From contig NZ_CADEFR010000002.1 in assembly GCF_902826655.1 (NCBI RefSeq), positions 154,344-218,343 on the forward strand: 64,000 nucleotides of DNA. Direction: 5' to 3'. Origin of the DNA: an uncultured Methylibium sp. GTDB lineage: Bacteria > Pseudomonadota > Gammaproteobacteria > Burkholderiales > Burkholderiaceae_C. The notes below the pieces were generated by a model that searched no databases, had not been told where the DNA came from, and saw only the letters and a list, made by a program, of their open reading frames with translations. Numbering within the stretch: position 1 is the first letter of the stretch; each line of letters starts with the position of its first letter. A program made the position numbers and the translations under genes. Of this stretch, positions 44,291-55,027 are shown piece by piece.

Positions 44291-45232
44291 ATGAGCCCTG
44301 CTGACTCTCACCCGCCCGCGCTCGGCATCGACCTCGGCGGCAGCAAGATCGAAGCCCTGCTGCTGGACGCGCAAGGCGCCGAGCGCTGGCGGCGCCGCAT
44401 CGCGACGCCCCAGGGCGACTACGCCGCCACGCTGGCCGCCATCGCCGCGCTGGTCGGCGAAGCCCGCACGTCGGCTGGTGGCGCGCTGACGATCGGCATC
44501 GGCGGCCCCGGCACGACGACGGCCGACGGCCGGATCAAGAACGCCAACTCGACCTGCCTGAACCACCGGCCGCTGCAGGCCGACCTCGAAGCGCTGCTGG
44601 GTCAGCCGGTCGCCCTGGCCAACGACGCCAACTGCCTGGCACTGTCCGAGGCCACCGATGGCGCCGGAGCCGGGGCCGCGGTGGTCTTCGCGGTCATCCT
44701 GGGCACCGGGGTCGGCGCCGGCATCGCCGTGCACGGCCGCGTGCTGCAGGGACCCAACGGACTGGCCGGCGAGTGGGGCCACAACCCCCTGCCCTGGCCC
44801 GTCGACGACGAACGGCCCGGGCCGCGCTGCTACTGCGGCGCCAGTGGTTGCGTCGAGGCCTGGCTCAGCGGGCCGGCGGTCGCGGCGGACCATCGGCGCC
44901 GTGGCGGCGACTCGATCGACACCGCCGCGATCGCGCAGGCCGCACTGCGTGGCGATGCCACCTGCCGCGCAACGCTCGAGCGCCATGCCGAGCGCCTGGC
45001 CCGCGCGCTTTCGTCGGTCGTCAACCTGCTGGACCCGGACGTCATCGTCTTCGGGGGCGGGCTGTCGCAGTTGCCCGGCCTGGTCGAAGGCCTGCCGGCG
45101 CGCTGGTCCGCGCGGGTGTTCGGTGCGCGCGACGACCTGCCAGTGCGCACTCGCGTGGCCCGCGCGCAGCATGGCGATGCCTCGGGTGTGCGGGGCGCGG
45201 CCTGGCTCGGGCGCGGTCACGGCATGCGCTGA
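44291..45232 (+). CDS. ROK-family sugar kinase (fructokinase/N-acetylglucosamine kinase type)
   Basis: The protein has 313 residues. It has the phosphate-binding motif GIDLGGSKIEALLLD, ROK signature residues NDANCLALSEATDG, GTGVGAGIAVHGRVLQGPNGLAGEWGH, and the zinc cluster CYCGASGCVEAWLSGPA. It phosphorylates a hexose or amino sugar; the exact sugar cannot be fixed. There is no N-terminal helix-turn-helix, so it is a kinase rather than a ROK repressor. It diverges from the beta-propeller gene. Confidence 0.92.
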   Translation: MSPADSHPPALGIDLGGSKIEALLLDAQGAERWRRRIATPQGDYAATLAAIAALVGEARTSAGGALTIGIGGPGTTTADGRIKNANSTCLNHRPLQADLEALLGQPVALANDANCLALSEATDGAGAGAAVVFAVILGTGVGAGIAVHGRVLQGPNGLAGEWGHNPLPWPVDDERPGPRCYCGASGCVEAWLSGPAVAADHRRRGGDSIDTAAIAQAALRGDATCRATLERHAERLARALSSVVNLLDPDVIVFGGGLSQLPGLVEGLPARWSARVFGARDDLPVRTRVARAQHGDASGVRGAAWLGRGHGMR

Positions 45233-45370
45233 TCGCCGCCGATCGGACCGGTTCATCACCGCCGACGGCGGCTCGCGACGCGCAGACAGCCGTTCATCGC
45301 AGGGCGCTCGCGCAACGGGGACGGACTTCCTAGAGTGCATGCAACGACATCCACAACCAGGGAGCCCCTC

Positions 45371-45559
45371 ATGTTCATGCGCCTGCTCGACAGCCTGCTG
45401 CCCGCCACCGTGCTGGTGGCCCTGGTGCTGGCGATGGCGACCAGCTTCGGCATGCTGAGCCACGCGCCGGTGGCGCGCGTCTCGCAAGGCGAGCCGGCGC
45501 CGGCCCATGCCGCGCCCTGCGCTACATCTGCCGGAACAGCGACAGGTAGCTGCGGCTGA
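45371..45559 (+). CDS. Small single-helix membrane or secreted peptide
   Basis: The protein has 62 residues (MFMRLLDSLLPATVLVALVL...), one hydrophobic segment and a cysteine-containing tail. It overlaps the 3' end of the LytTR gene on the other strand by 38 bases. I recognise no family. Good hydrophobic pattern and an ATG after an imperfect site make it plausible but unproven. Confidence 0.4.
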   Translation: MFMRLLDSLLPATVLVALVLAMATSFGMLSHAPVARVSQGEPAPAHAAPCATSAGTATGSCG

Positions 45560-46298
45560 CCGACAGCAGCTCGGTGCGGCCCTTCAGCTGCACCTCCGCG
45601 GTTTCGTTCGCGCCGCGGATGACCTGCACGACCTGGTGCAGGTTGACGATGGTGGAGCGGTGGATCTGCGCGAAGCGTTCGGGGTCCAGCTCGTCGGCCA
45701 GTTCGCGGATCGAGCGGCGGATCAGCACTTCGCCGCCCTCCCAGACGACCAGCGTGTACTTCTCGTCGGAGCGCAGGTAGTGCACCTGCTCGACCGGGAT
45801 CAGCCGCACGTTGCTGCCGACCGACGCCTTGATCCACTGCAGCCACGGCTTGCCCGGCGCGCCGCCCTGCTGGAGCCGGGCGGCCAACTGCTCGAGCACG
45901 GCGTCGAGCGCAGCGCCGTCGGGCGGCGCCGACGCCAAGCGCTGCTGCAGGCGCTGCACGGTGTCGGCCAGGCGCTGCGCATCGAGCGGCTTGACCACGT
46001 AATCGATCGCGCCCTGCTCGAAAGCCTGCACCGCGTACTGGTCGTAGGCGGTGATGAAGACGACCTGCGCGCGTCGCGCGATCGCCCGTGCCGCCTCGAC
46101 GCCGTTGACGCCGGGCATGTGGATGTCGAGGAAGACCACCTCGGGCTCGTGCTCGTCGAACAGCTCGACGGCCTCGCGGCCGTTGCGTGCCTGGGCGACG
46201 ATCTCGAGCTCCGGCCACAGGCGCCCCAGCAGCACCGCCAGGTGCTCGCGCAGCAGCGGCTCGTCGTCGGCGAGCAGCGCACGCGGCCTCGAAGTCAT
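45522..46298 (-). CDS. LytTR-family response regulator
   Basis: The protein has 258 residues. The receiver domain has phospho-acceptor Asp in VVFLDIHMPGVNG. The C-terminal LytTR DNA-binding domain has VEQVHYLRSDEKYTLVV, RRSIRELADEL, QIHRSTIVNLHQV and SRSYLSLF. It is paired with the kinase encoded directly upstream (ATGA overlap). Such AlgR/LytR-like regulators bind direct repeats at target promoters; targets are not visible here. Confidence 0.92.
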   Translation of the reverse strand: MTSRPRALLADDEPLLREHLAVLLGRLWPELEIVAQARNGREAVELFDEHEPEVVFLDIHMPGVNGVEAARAIARRAQVVFITAYDQYAVQAFEQGAIDYVVKPLDAQRLADTVQRLQQRLASAPPDGAALDAVLEQLAARLQQGGAPGKPWLQWIKASVGSNVRLIPVEQVHYLRSDEKYTLVVWEGGEVLIRRSIRELADELDPERFAQIHRSTIVNLHQVVQVIRGANETAEVQLKGRTELLSVSRSYLSLFRQM

Positions 46299-47383
46299 GC
46301 GCGCCGCTCCGTCGACGGCAGCACGACCTCGGCGCGCAGGCCGCGGCCGCCGCGGCCGTCGCCGTCCAGCAGATCGAGCCGCGCGCCGGGGCCGTAGAAC
46401 GCCGCGAGGCGTTGCTTCAGATTGGCGAGCCCGCTTCCCGGCGGCGCACTCGGATTCAGCCCGACGCCGCTGTCGCCGACCCAGACGCGCAGGCCGTCGC
46501 CTTCGCGCCGGGCGCCGATCTCGATGCGGCCGCCCTGCTCGGCCGGGTCGATGCCGTGGCGGACCGCGTTCTCCACCAGCGTCAGCAGCGCCATCGACGG
46601 GAAGCGCACGGACTCCAGCTCCGCGGGCACGGCGATGTCGAACTGCAGGCGATCCGGGATGCGCATCTGCATCACGTCCAGGTAGGCGCGCGCCAGCGCG
46701 AGCTCGCCGCCCAGCGTGCCCTCGGACTCGCGCAGGCGCGGCAGCGCGGCGCGCAGGTAGCCGATCAGGCTGCGCAGCACCGGCGCGGCGCGCGCCGAGC
46801 CGGTCTCGACCAGGGCCTGCACGTTGGCCAGGGTGTTCAGCAGGAAGTGCGGCTCGATCTGAGCCGTCATCACTCGCAGCTGCGCGTCCAGCGCCTGGCG
46901 CTCCAGCGTTTCCTTCTCGAGCGCGAAGCGCAGCGCCTGGGCATTGGCCAGCGCCTCGCGCTCGCGCACCAGTGCGACCAGCGTCGCGATCAGGCCGACG
47001 CCGAGACAGAGGAACAGCACCCAGAAGAAGCCGGCGACGCGGTGACGGTCGTTCAGGACCGCGTCGATGTTGCCGTGCGTGTCGACGATGGCCTCGATCA
47101 CGGCGCACAACGGCGCCAGCAGCACGACCGCGAGGATCTGCACGTGCCAGCGCGCCACGTAGGTCTGCGGCCAGTTGCCGGCCAGCGTGTAGGCGAGCAT
47201 CAGCACGCAGCCGATCAGCAAGCCGCGCGACCACAGCTCCAGGAAGGTGTTCTTGAACAGCGGGTTGACCGCGGCGACGACCAGCGTGACCAGGCCCAGG
47301 ACGAGCGCGATCCGCTCGACACTCAGCCCGGCGAACCAGTCGCGCCAGGATCGCTGGGCGACGTTCGACTCGGAAATCTGCAT
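46295..47383 (-). CDS. LytS-type membrane histidine kinase
   Basis: The protein has 362 residues from the ATG at 47383. Several N-terminal membrane helices are followed by the His_kinase family motif IEPHFLLNTLANVQALVE and an ATP-binding domain (LVENAVRHGIDP, SGVGLN, GSGLANLKQRLAAFYG). It senses an envelope signal and phosphorylates the LytTR regulator just downstream. The upstream in-frame part (to 47449) is Arg-rich and unlikely to be translated. Confidence 0.92.
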   Translation of the reverse strand: MQISESNVAQRSWRDWFAGLSVERIALVLGLVTLVVAAVNPLFKNTFLELWSRGLLIGCVLMLAYTLAGNWPQTYVARWHVQILAVVLLAPLCAVIEAIVDTHGNIDAVLNDRHRVAGFFWVLFLCLGVGLIATLVALVREREALANAQALRFALEKETLERQALDAQLRVMTAQIEPHFLLNTLANVQALVETGSARAAPVLRSLIGYLRAALPRLRESEGTLGGELALARAYLDVMQMRIPDRLQFDIAVPAELESVRFPSMALLTLVENAVRHGIDPAEQGGRIEIGARREGDGLRVWVGDSGVGLNPSAPPGSGLANLKQRLAAFYGPGARLDLLDGDGRGGRGLRAEVVLPSTERRA

Positions 47384-47501
47384 GGCCGCGACGATAGCCC
47401 CGCCGTCGGAGCGCGCCAAGCGCCGGGCCGGGGCCGTGCGACGAAGCACGGGTTCCGGGGAGCGAGCGGCGGCCGGTGCCGCGCCGCGGCCCCGGCCGGA
47501 C

Positions 47502-50252
47502 TCAGGCGGTCGGCCGCACGACCTTGGCCTCGAGCGCGAGGCGCAGGGTCTCGGCGCTGTCCTGCAGGTGGGCCCGCGCCTCGGCGCTCAGGCCGCCGCG
47601 GCGCGAGGCCGCCTCGACGCGCGCCAGCAGGTCGCGGGCCTCGGCACGCAGCAGGCTGCGCGCGTCGGCGCGCACCGACGGCGACGGCCGCAGCAGCTGC
47701 GCCGAGAGCCGGTTCACGTGCTCGCGCTGCAGCCCGCGGCGGACAGCGGCGATATCGCCCGCGCTGCCGATCTCGCTCCAGACGTCGCGCGTGAGGCGCC
47801 CGTACAGCTCGGACAGGCGGAAGGCCCCGGCGCGCTTGTCGGTCTTGGCCTCGCTGTCGAGGATGCGGGCCGCGACGGCGTCGCTCATCAACTGGCCCAG
47901 CAGTCCCCGCTGCAGGTCGAGCAGGGTCTGCGTCAACGAGAAGTCGGTCGCCACCGAGGCGTCGCCGGTGCCGAGCGCTTCCAGCCGCTCGGCATAGTCC
48001 GGCGCCATGCGGCGCAGCAGCGCCGGCGACAGCTGCAGCGCGTCGGCCGAGAACAGGTTGCGCGACAGCAGCTCCAGCGCCTCGCGCTGCGTCGCAGCCG
48101 GCACCGGCTGCAGCGGGTCACGGCCGCTGCCCGGGTAGTCGCGCAGCGTGACCACGCCGCCGATCTGGCGCGCCAGCGCGTTGGCCGCGCGGCCCATGTC
48201 GCGCAGCGCGAAAGCCACCGAGCGGCGCAGCACCGCGTAGTCCTCGGTCGGCTTCAGCGCGCGCGCCTCCTGGCGCGCCAGCAGGTCGCGCGCGATGGCG
48301 AAGCGCTTCTTCGCGAAGCCGACGGTGTCGTTGCCCAGGTCGAACTGCACGGCCTCGGGGTCGACGCCGAGGATGTTGTCCTCGTCGGTCGCGTAGGCCA
48401 GGTCGGGCTCGGCGCTGCGGCCGGCGATACGGGCCAGTTCGCCGTCTTCGGATTGCGCCGCGATCGGCTTGTAGCCGTACTCGATCGCCCAGTAGTCGTA
48501 GGGGCCGAGCGTGACCTCGAAGCCGGCGACCGGCGGACGGCCGGGCGCGGCCAGGTTGACCGGCGAGTACTCCATCACCGAGCCGGTCAGCGACTGGCTG
48601 CGCGTGAAGGCGGGGTCGCTCAGCTGCGCGTCGGTGCGCAGGCGCGACGCGCGGAAGTTGTGGCGCAGGCCGAGCGTGTGGCCGACCTCGTGCATCGTCA
48701 CGTCCTTCAGGTAGTCGAGCACGAACTGGTTGGCCTCCGGACCGTCGGGCTCGAGGTCGCCGCGCGCCTCCAGCACGTCGAGCGCGTAGCTCAGCTGCTC
48801 GGCCGCCTCGGCGGCGTGCGTGCAGACCCGCGGATCGTGGACGTGCGGCAGCCCCTCGCCGCCCGACGCACCGCCCTCGCCGGCCAGCGGGCCGAGGATC
48901 TGCGAGCGCACCGCGCGCAGGTTGCGCGAGCTGAGACTCTCGAAGCCGATGTCGGCGTCGAGGATCTCGCCGGAGCGGGGGTCGACGTGGCTCGGCCCGA
49001 TGGCGCCGAAGCTGGCGCCGGCGTTGGTCATCCAGCGCACCGAGGCACGGTTGGTGTCCAGGGTATCGAAGTCGGCGTCGGCCGGCTGCTGCAGCACGAC
49101 GACCGCGTTCTTGAAGCCGATGCGCTCGTAGGCCTTGTTCCATTCGAGGATGCCGGCCGCGATCGCGCCGCGGTACTTCTCGGGGATGTTGCGGTCGAGC
49201 CAGAAGGTGATCGGCTTGACCGGCTCGGACAGCGCGGCCGCCGGGTCCTTCTTGTCGAGCCGCCAGCGGTTCACGTAGCGCTGCTTCGGGGTGCGTGCGA
49301 GGTCGTCGCTGAAATCCTGCACCAGCGTCTGGAAGTAGCCGATGCGCGGATCGGCCTTGCGCGGGCGCATCGGCTCGGCCGGCAACTTCGTCAGCGAGTA
49401 GTGCGTCGTCAGGAACATGCTGCGCGGGTCGGGCAGCGTCTGCGGCAGGCTCGGCGCGGGCGTGCCCGGCGGCTGGTTCGGTTGCGGCACGGCGATGGCC
49501 GCGGTCGCGTAGTGGCCCTGCACCTCGATCACCAGCTGGTCCGGCGTGCCGCGCACCGCCGTGATGGCCGAGTTGCGCGCATCGAAGCCGTAGTTCTGGC
49601 GATACAGGCGGTTCAGCGAAATGCCGAGCCCCGGCCAGTCGCCGACGAACAGGCTGCCGGCATCGACCAGCACCGACTTGCGTTCCGGATGCGCCCCGCT
49701 CGCCACGACCGTGCTGCCGACCAGGCTGGGCGAAAAGGCCGACTTCACGGCCTGCGCCTCGGGCGTGCCGGCCTTGGCAGCGAAGTCGAAGTTCACCGCC
49801 ACCAGCTGGATCTGGTTGTTGATGCGGCGGAACTGCACCGCCTGCGCACCGGCCGGGGTCTGCAGCCAGCCGCCGTACATCAGCCCGCCGTAGAGCATGC
49901 GTTCGCCGATGCCGGTCGCGAGCTTGGGGCTCAGGAAGAAGATCTGGCTGAAGTCCTCGGGCTTGAGCTCGAGCCAGACCTTGTCGTCCTTGCGCCAGAC
50001 CGTGAAGAGGCCGTCGCTGGACTTGGCGTCCTTGATCACGGTCGCGAAGGCCGGGGGGCTGCCGGGCGCGGGGGCCGCCGGCGCAGCGGCCGAGGCGGCA
50101 CCGGCCGGCGGCTTGGCGGCCGCCGGGGCGGCGGCGGGCGTGGCCGCCGAGGCGGTCGGGCCGGGTGCCTGCGTGGTGGCACAACCCGCCAGCACCAAGG
50201 CGGCGAGCGGAATCAGGGGAGTGGACAGGAACGAGGTCGACGTACGGCTCAT
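47502..50252 (-). CDS. Zinc-dependent metalloprotease lipoprotein (DUF5117/DUF4953)
   Basis: The protein has 916 residues. It has a lipoprotein signal with LAGC, an Ala/Pro-rich linker, a DUF5117-like domain, and a metzincin-type zinc motif HEVGHTLGLRHNF near residue 520. The downstream segment has GSVMEYSPVN, as the Met-turn region in this family. It is probably exported and anchored to the outer membrane; the substrate is unknown. It stands alone between the kinase gene and ettA. Confidence 0.9.
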   Translation of the reverse strand: MSRTSTSFLSTPLIPLAALVLAGCATTQAPGPTASAATPAAAPAAAKPPAGAASAAAPAAPAPGSPPAFATVIKDAKSSDGLFTVWRKDDKVWLELKPEDFSQIFFLSPKLATGIGERMLYGGLMYGGWLQTPAGAQAVQFRRINNQIQLVAVNFDFAAKAGTPEAQAVKSAFSPSLVGSTVVASGAHPERKSVLVDAGSLFVGDWPGLGISLNRLYRQNYGFDARNSAITAVRGTPDQLVIEVQGHYATAAIAVPQPNQPPGTPAPSLPQTLPDPRSMFLTTHYSLTKLPAEPMRPRKADPRIGYFQTLVQDFSDDLARTPKQRYVNRWRLDKKDPAAALSEPVKPITFWLDRNIPEKYRGAIAAGILEWNKAYERIGFKNAVVVLQQPADADFDTLDTNRASVRWMTNAGASFGAIGPSHVDPRSGEILDADIGFESLSSRNLRAVRSQILGPLAGEGGASGGEGLPHVHDPRVCTHAAEAAEQLSYALDVLEARGDLEPDGPEANQFVLDYLKDVTMHEVGHTLGLRHNFRASRLRTDAQLSDPAFTRSQSLTGSVMEYSPVNLAAPGRPPVAGFEVTLGPYDYWAIEYGYKPIAAQSEDGELARIAGRSAEPDLAYATDEDNILGVDPEAVQFDLGNDTVGFAKKRFAIARDLLARQEARALKPTEDYAVLRRSVAFALRDMGRAANALARQIGGVVTLRDYPGSGRDPLQPVPAATQREALELLSRNLFSADALQLSPALLRRMAPDYAERLEALGTGDASVATDFSLTQTLLDLQRGLLGQLMSDAVAARILDSEAKTDKRAGAFRLSELYGRLTRDVWSEIGSAGDIAAVRRGLQREHVNRLSAQLLRPSPSVRADARSLLRAEARDLLARVEAASRRGGLSAEARAHLQDSAETLRLALEAKVVRPTA

Positions 50253-50394
50253 GGCAGACGGAGGTGGCGTTGAATGACGACGGCCGACCGGTCGGGTCGG
50301 CCGTCTGCAGCGGCGGTGGTCTCCGCCCTGCGAGAAGCATGCCCGGTGCCCCGGGGGCCGGCCATCGGGAGTGACCCGCGCCGTCGCCGCGAAC

Positions 50395-52062
<1,668 letters not shown>

Positions 52063-52236
52063 GGGGCGGGTGTTCCTGGGAATGGGCGTAAGGCACGGCA
52101 CGTGCCGCGCGACCCACGGATTGTCGCCGAGAGCCTCGCCGGGGCTGCCCGCCCCGCGACCAGGCCACTGACAAGTGCCGGCGTTCGGCGCATGATTCAC
52201 CCCTGGCGAGCCGTCGAGCCGCGACCGGAGACCTGC

Positions 52237-53058
52237 ATGACGACCTTCCCACGCTTCCTCGGTGCCAGCCTGCTGATCCTGTCGGGGCTGCTGGCCGGCC
52301 CGGCGGCGGCCTATGACCTCAAGGCCCAGAACGAACGCTGGGAGTCCGTGCGCAAGGGGCTGTTCGCGGACCGGCCGATCTCGGAGGACGCGAGCGGCGT
52401 GCTCGAGCTCGAGGCGCCGGTCCGGGCCTTCGATGCCGCCCTGGTGCCCGTGGCCATCCGCTCGCGCCTGCCGCAGGCCTCGCCGCGCCACGTGCGCAAG
52501 GTCTGGCTGGTCATCGACGGCAACCCCTCGCCGGTCGGCGCGACCTTCAGCTTCACGCCCGACAGCGGCCGGGCCGACATCGAGACCCGCGTGCGCATCG
52601 AGGAGTACACGCACGTGCGAGCGATCGCCGAACTCAGCGACGGCCAGCTGGTGATGGCCAAGCGCTACGTCAAGGCGTCCGGCGGCTGCTCGGCGCCGGC
52701 CGGCAAAGATCTCGCGGAGGCGCTGGCCTCGATCGGCAAGATGAAGCTCAAGGTCGAAGGCGAGCCGGTCGCCGGCAAGCCGATCCTGGCCCAGTTGCTG
52801 GTCAGCCACCCCAACATCTCCGGCCTCGCGATCGACCAGCTGACGCGCCTGGCCCCGGCGCCGTACTTCGTGCGCAGCGTGGAGGTCAGCTATGGCGGCA
52901 AGCCGGTGCTCAGCGCCGACGTCGACTTCACGATCAGCGAGAACCCATCGTTCCGCTTCTACTTCGTACCCAAGGCCGAAGGCGAGCTCAAGGTCCAGGT
53001 GGTCGACAGCAAGGACCAGAAGTTCGAGAGCGCCCTCGCCGTCCGGTCGCAACTCTGA
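52237..53058 (+). CDS. Fused SoxY-SoxZ-like sulfur carrier (quinoprotein-dehydrogenase-associated type)
   Basis: The protein has 273 residues with a signal peptide (LGASLLILSGLLAGPAAAY). The N-terminal SoxY-like half ends at Cys151 in a flexible GGC segment (KASGGCSAPAGK). A SoxZ-like half (MKLKVEGEPVAGKPILAQLLVSHPNISGL) follows in the same chain. In separate SoxY the carrier cysteine sits at the C-terminus; here it is in the linker. It should carry sulfur intermediates in the periplasm. It is followed two bases later by soxC. Confidence 0.85.
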   Translation: MTTFPRFLGASLLILSGLLAGPAAAYDLKAQNERWESVRKGLFADRPISEDASGVLELEAPVRAFDAALVPVAIRSRLPQASPRHVRKVWLVIDGNPSPVGATFSFTPDSGRADIETRVRIEEYTHVRAIAELSDGQLVMAKRYVKASGGCSAPAGKDLAEALASIGKMKLKVEGEPVAGKPILAQLLVSHPNISGLAIDQLTRLAPAPYFVRSVEVSYGGKPVLSADVDFTISENPSFRFYFVPKAEGELKVQVVDSKDQKFESALAVRSQL

Positions 53059-53059
53059 C

Positions 53060-54337
53060 GTGGGCCGCGAGCGCGACGCGCTGCGGCCCGTGGCGGGCAA
53101 CGGCCTGCTGCATCGGCGGGCCCTGCTGACGCGCGGGCTGGTGCTGGCCTCGGCCGGTGCGGCCGCCACGGCCCCGGCGGCCGAACCGGCCGTGCCCGGC
53201 GACCCGGCGCCGCCGTGGATGCGCACACCGGGCAAGCCCTTCAGCATCTATGGCCAGCCCTCGAAGCACGAGGAACAGGTGATCCGCCGCATCAGCGGCA
53301 ATCGGCTGCTGCCCGGCAATGGCGTCTCGCTGACGCCGCTGGAGGACCTGGAGGGCTTCATCACGCCGACCGGCCTGCACTTCGAGCGTCACCACAACGG
53401 CGTGCCCGACATCGACCCGGCACTGCACCGGCTGCTGATCCACGGGCGCGTGAAGCGGCCGTTGAGCTTCGGCGTCGAGGACCTGCTGCGTTACCCGCTG
53501 CGCTCGCACCTGATCTTCCTGGAGTGCGGCGGCAACAGCAATGCCGGCTGGCACCCCGAGCCCATCCAGCGGCCGCCCGGCTCCTTCCACGGCCTGGTGT
53601 CGTGCAGCGAGTGGACGGGAGTGCCGCTGTCGCTGCTGCTGGACGAGGCCGGCGTGGACCGCCAGGCCGGCTGGTGCATCGCCGAGGGCGCCGATGCCTT
53701 CGCGATGAATGTCAGCCTGCCGGTCGCCAAGCTGATGGACGACGCGATCGTCGCGCTCTTCCAGAACGGCGAGCGCCTGCGCCCCGAGCACGGCTACCCG
53801 CTGCGGCTGATCGTGCCGGGCTGGGAAGGCGTGCTCAACGTCAAGTGGCTGCGTCGCCTGCAACTCGCCGAGCAGCCGGCGATGGCACGCAACGAGACCG
53901 CCAAGTACACCGAGCTGCTGCCCGATGGCAAGGCGCGCCAGTTCACCTTCGTGATGGAGGCCAAGTCGCTGATCACCTCGCCTTCGCACGGGCAACGGCT
54001 GCGCGGGCCGGGCTACTACGAGATCCGCGGCCTGGCCTGGAGCGGCCGCGGGCGCGTGCGCAAGGTCGAGGTGTCGGCCGACGGTGGCCGCAGCTGGGCC
54101 GCGGCCGCACTGCAGGAGCCGGTGCTGGCCAAGTGCATGACGCGATTCCGCGCCGCATGGCAGTGGGATGGCCGACCCGTGGTGCTGCAGAGCCGCGCCA
54201 TCGACGAGACCGGCTACGTGCAACCGGCGCGCGCCGCGCTGGTCGCGCAGCGCGGCATCAACGGCTACTTCCACTACAACGCGATCGTCTCCTGGGCGAT
54301 CGACGAGGAAGGGGCGGTGACGCATGTCTACGCGTGA
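53060..54337 (+). CDS. soxC: SoxC-like sulfane/sulfite dehydrogenase molybdopterin subunit
   Basis: The protein has 425 residues from a GTG start. A twin-arginine signal (HRRALLTRG then a hydrophobic stretch) fits export of a folded cofactor protein. The sulfite oxidase fold has the molybdenum-ligating Cys156 in FLECGGNSNAGWHPEP and a C-terminal dimerisation domain. It oxidises sulfite, or sulfur bound to a carrier, and passes electrons to the neighbouring cytochrome. It overlaps the next gene by 14 bases. Confidence 0.9.
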   Translation: MGRERDALRPVAGNGLLHRRALLTRGLVLASAGAAATAPAAEPAVPGDPAPPWMRTPGKPFSIYGQPSKHEEQVIRRISGNRLLPGNGVSLTPLEDLEGFITPTGLHFERHHNGVPDIDPALHRLLIHGRVKRPLSFGVEDLLRYPLRSHLIFLECGGNSNAGWHPEPIQRPPGSFHGLVSCSEWTGVPLSLLLDEAGVDRQAGWCIAEGADAFAMNVSLPVAKLMDDAIVALFQNGERLRPEHGYPLRLIVPGWEGVLNVKWLRRLQLAEQPAMARNETAKYTELLPDGKARQFTFVMEAKSLITSPSHGQRLRGPGYYEIRGLAWSGRGRVRKVEVSADGGRSWAAAALQEPVLAKCMTRFRAAWQWDGRPVVLQSRAIDETGYVQPARAALVAQRGINGYFHYNAIVSWAIDEEGAVTHVYA

Positions 54338-54863
54338 TTCGCGCGCACTCGTCGCCGCGGTGTTGCTGGGTCTGGCCGCCATCGCCGCGGCCGCCGAATC
54401 CACGCCGCGCCTGGGCCGACCGGTCAGCCCCGAGCAGGCTGCCACCTGGGACCGCAGCGTCTTCCCTGATGGCCGCGGCCTGCCTGCCGGCCGCGGCAGC
54501 GCCGTCGAAGGTGGTCCTCTCTTCGACCGGCATTGCGCCGCCTGCCACGGCGCCGGCGCGCGCGGCGCCAGCGCCGAAGAGCTGGCCGGCGGCTCGGAGC
54601 CGCTGACCAGCGCCACGCCGGACAAGACCATCGGCCTGTACTGGCCCTACGCGACGACGATCTTCGACTTCACCCGGCGGGCCAAGCCGATGGGCGCACC
54701 CGGCTCGCTGAGCGCCGACGAGGTCTACGCGCTGACGGCCTGGCTGCTGTTTGCCAACGGCGTGATCGGCGAGCGCGACGAGATGAACGCGAGCACGCTG
54801 CCGCGCGTGCGCATGCCCAACCGCGACGGATTCGTCGGTATCGACGCGCGCCCACCGCGCTGA
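54324..54863 (+). CDS. soxD: SoxD-like cytochrome c
   Basis: The protein has 179 residues with a signal peptide (VAAVLLGLAAIAAAAE). There is one haem-binding site, CAACH at residues 71-75, and a likely axial methionine at 123 (KPMGAPGSL). GLYWPYATTIFDFTRRAKPMG is typical of SoxD and sulfite-dehydrogenase cytochromes. It takes electrons from the SoxC-like enzyme. Together with the SoxYZ fusion this forms a compact unit without soxXAB. Confidence 0.9.
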   Translation: MSTRDSRALVAAVLLGLAAIAAAAESTPRLGRPVSPEQAATWDRSVFPDGRGLPAGRGSAVEGGPLFDRHCAACHGAGARGASAEELAGGSEPLTSATPDKTIGLYWPYATTIFDFTRRAKPMGAPGSLSADEVYALTAWLLFANGVIGERDEMNASTLPRVRMPNRDGFVGIDARPPR

Positions 54864-55027
54864 GAGGACGCGCGCAGCGGGGCTCGCCTACAATCCGAGG
54901 GCAGCGCGCAGTTCCAGTCCTTGCGCTGCAGTCGATCCCGACCTTCCTCCGCCTCCTGGCCTTCGACTGGCGCCCGTGCCCCGCACGCGGCGGCAGGCCG
55001 ACCTAGACGCCCCACGGGCGCCACTTC

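Noticed and set aside
47247-50273. Plus-strand open frame of 1008 codons
   Set aside because: Antisense to the zinc metalloprotease gene, which has clear motifs; the opposite frame is a codon-bias artefact.
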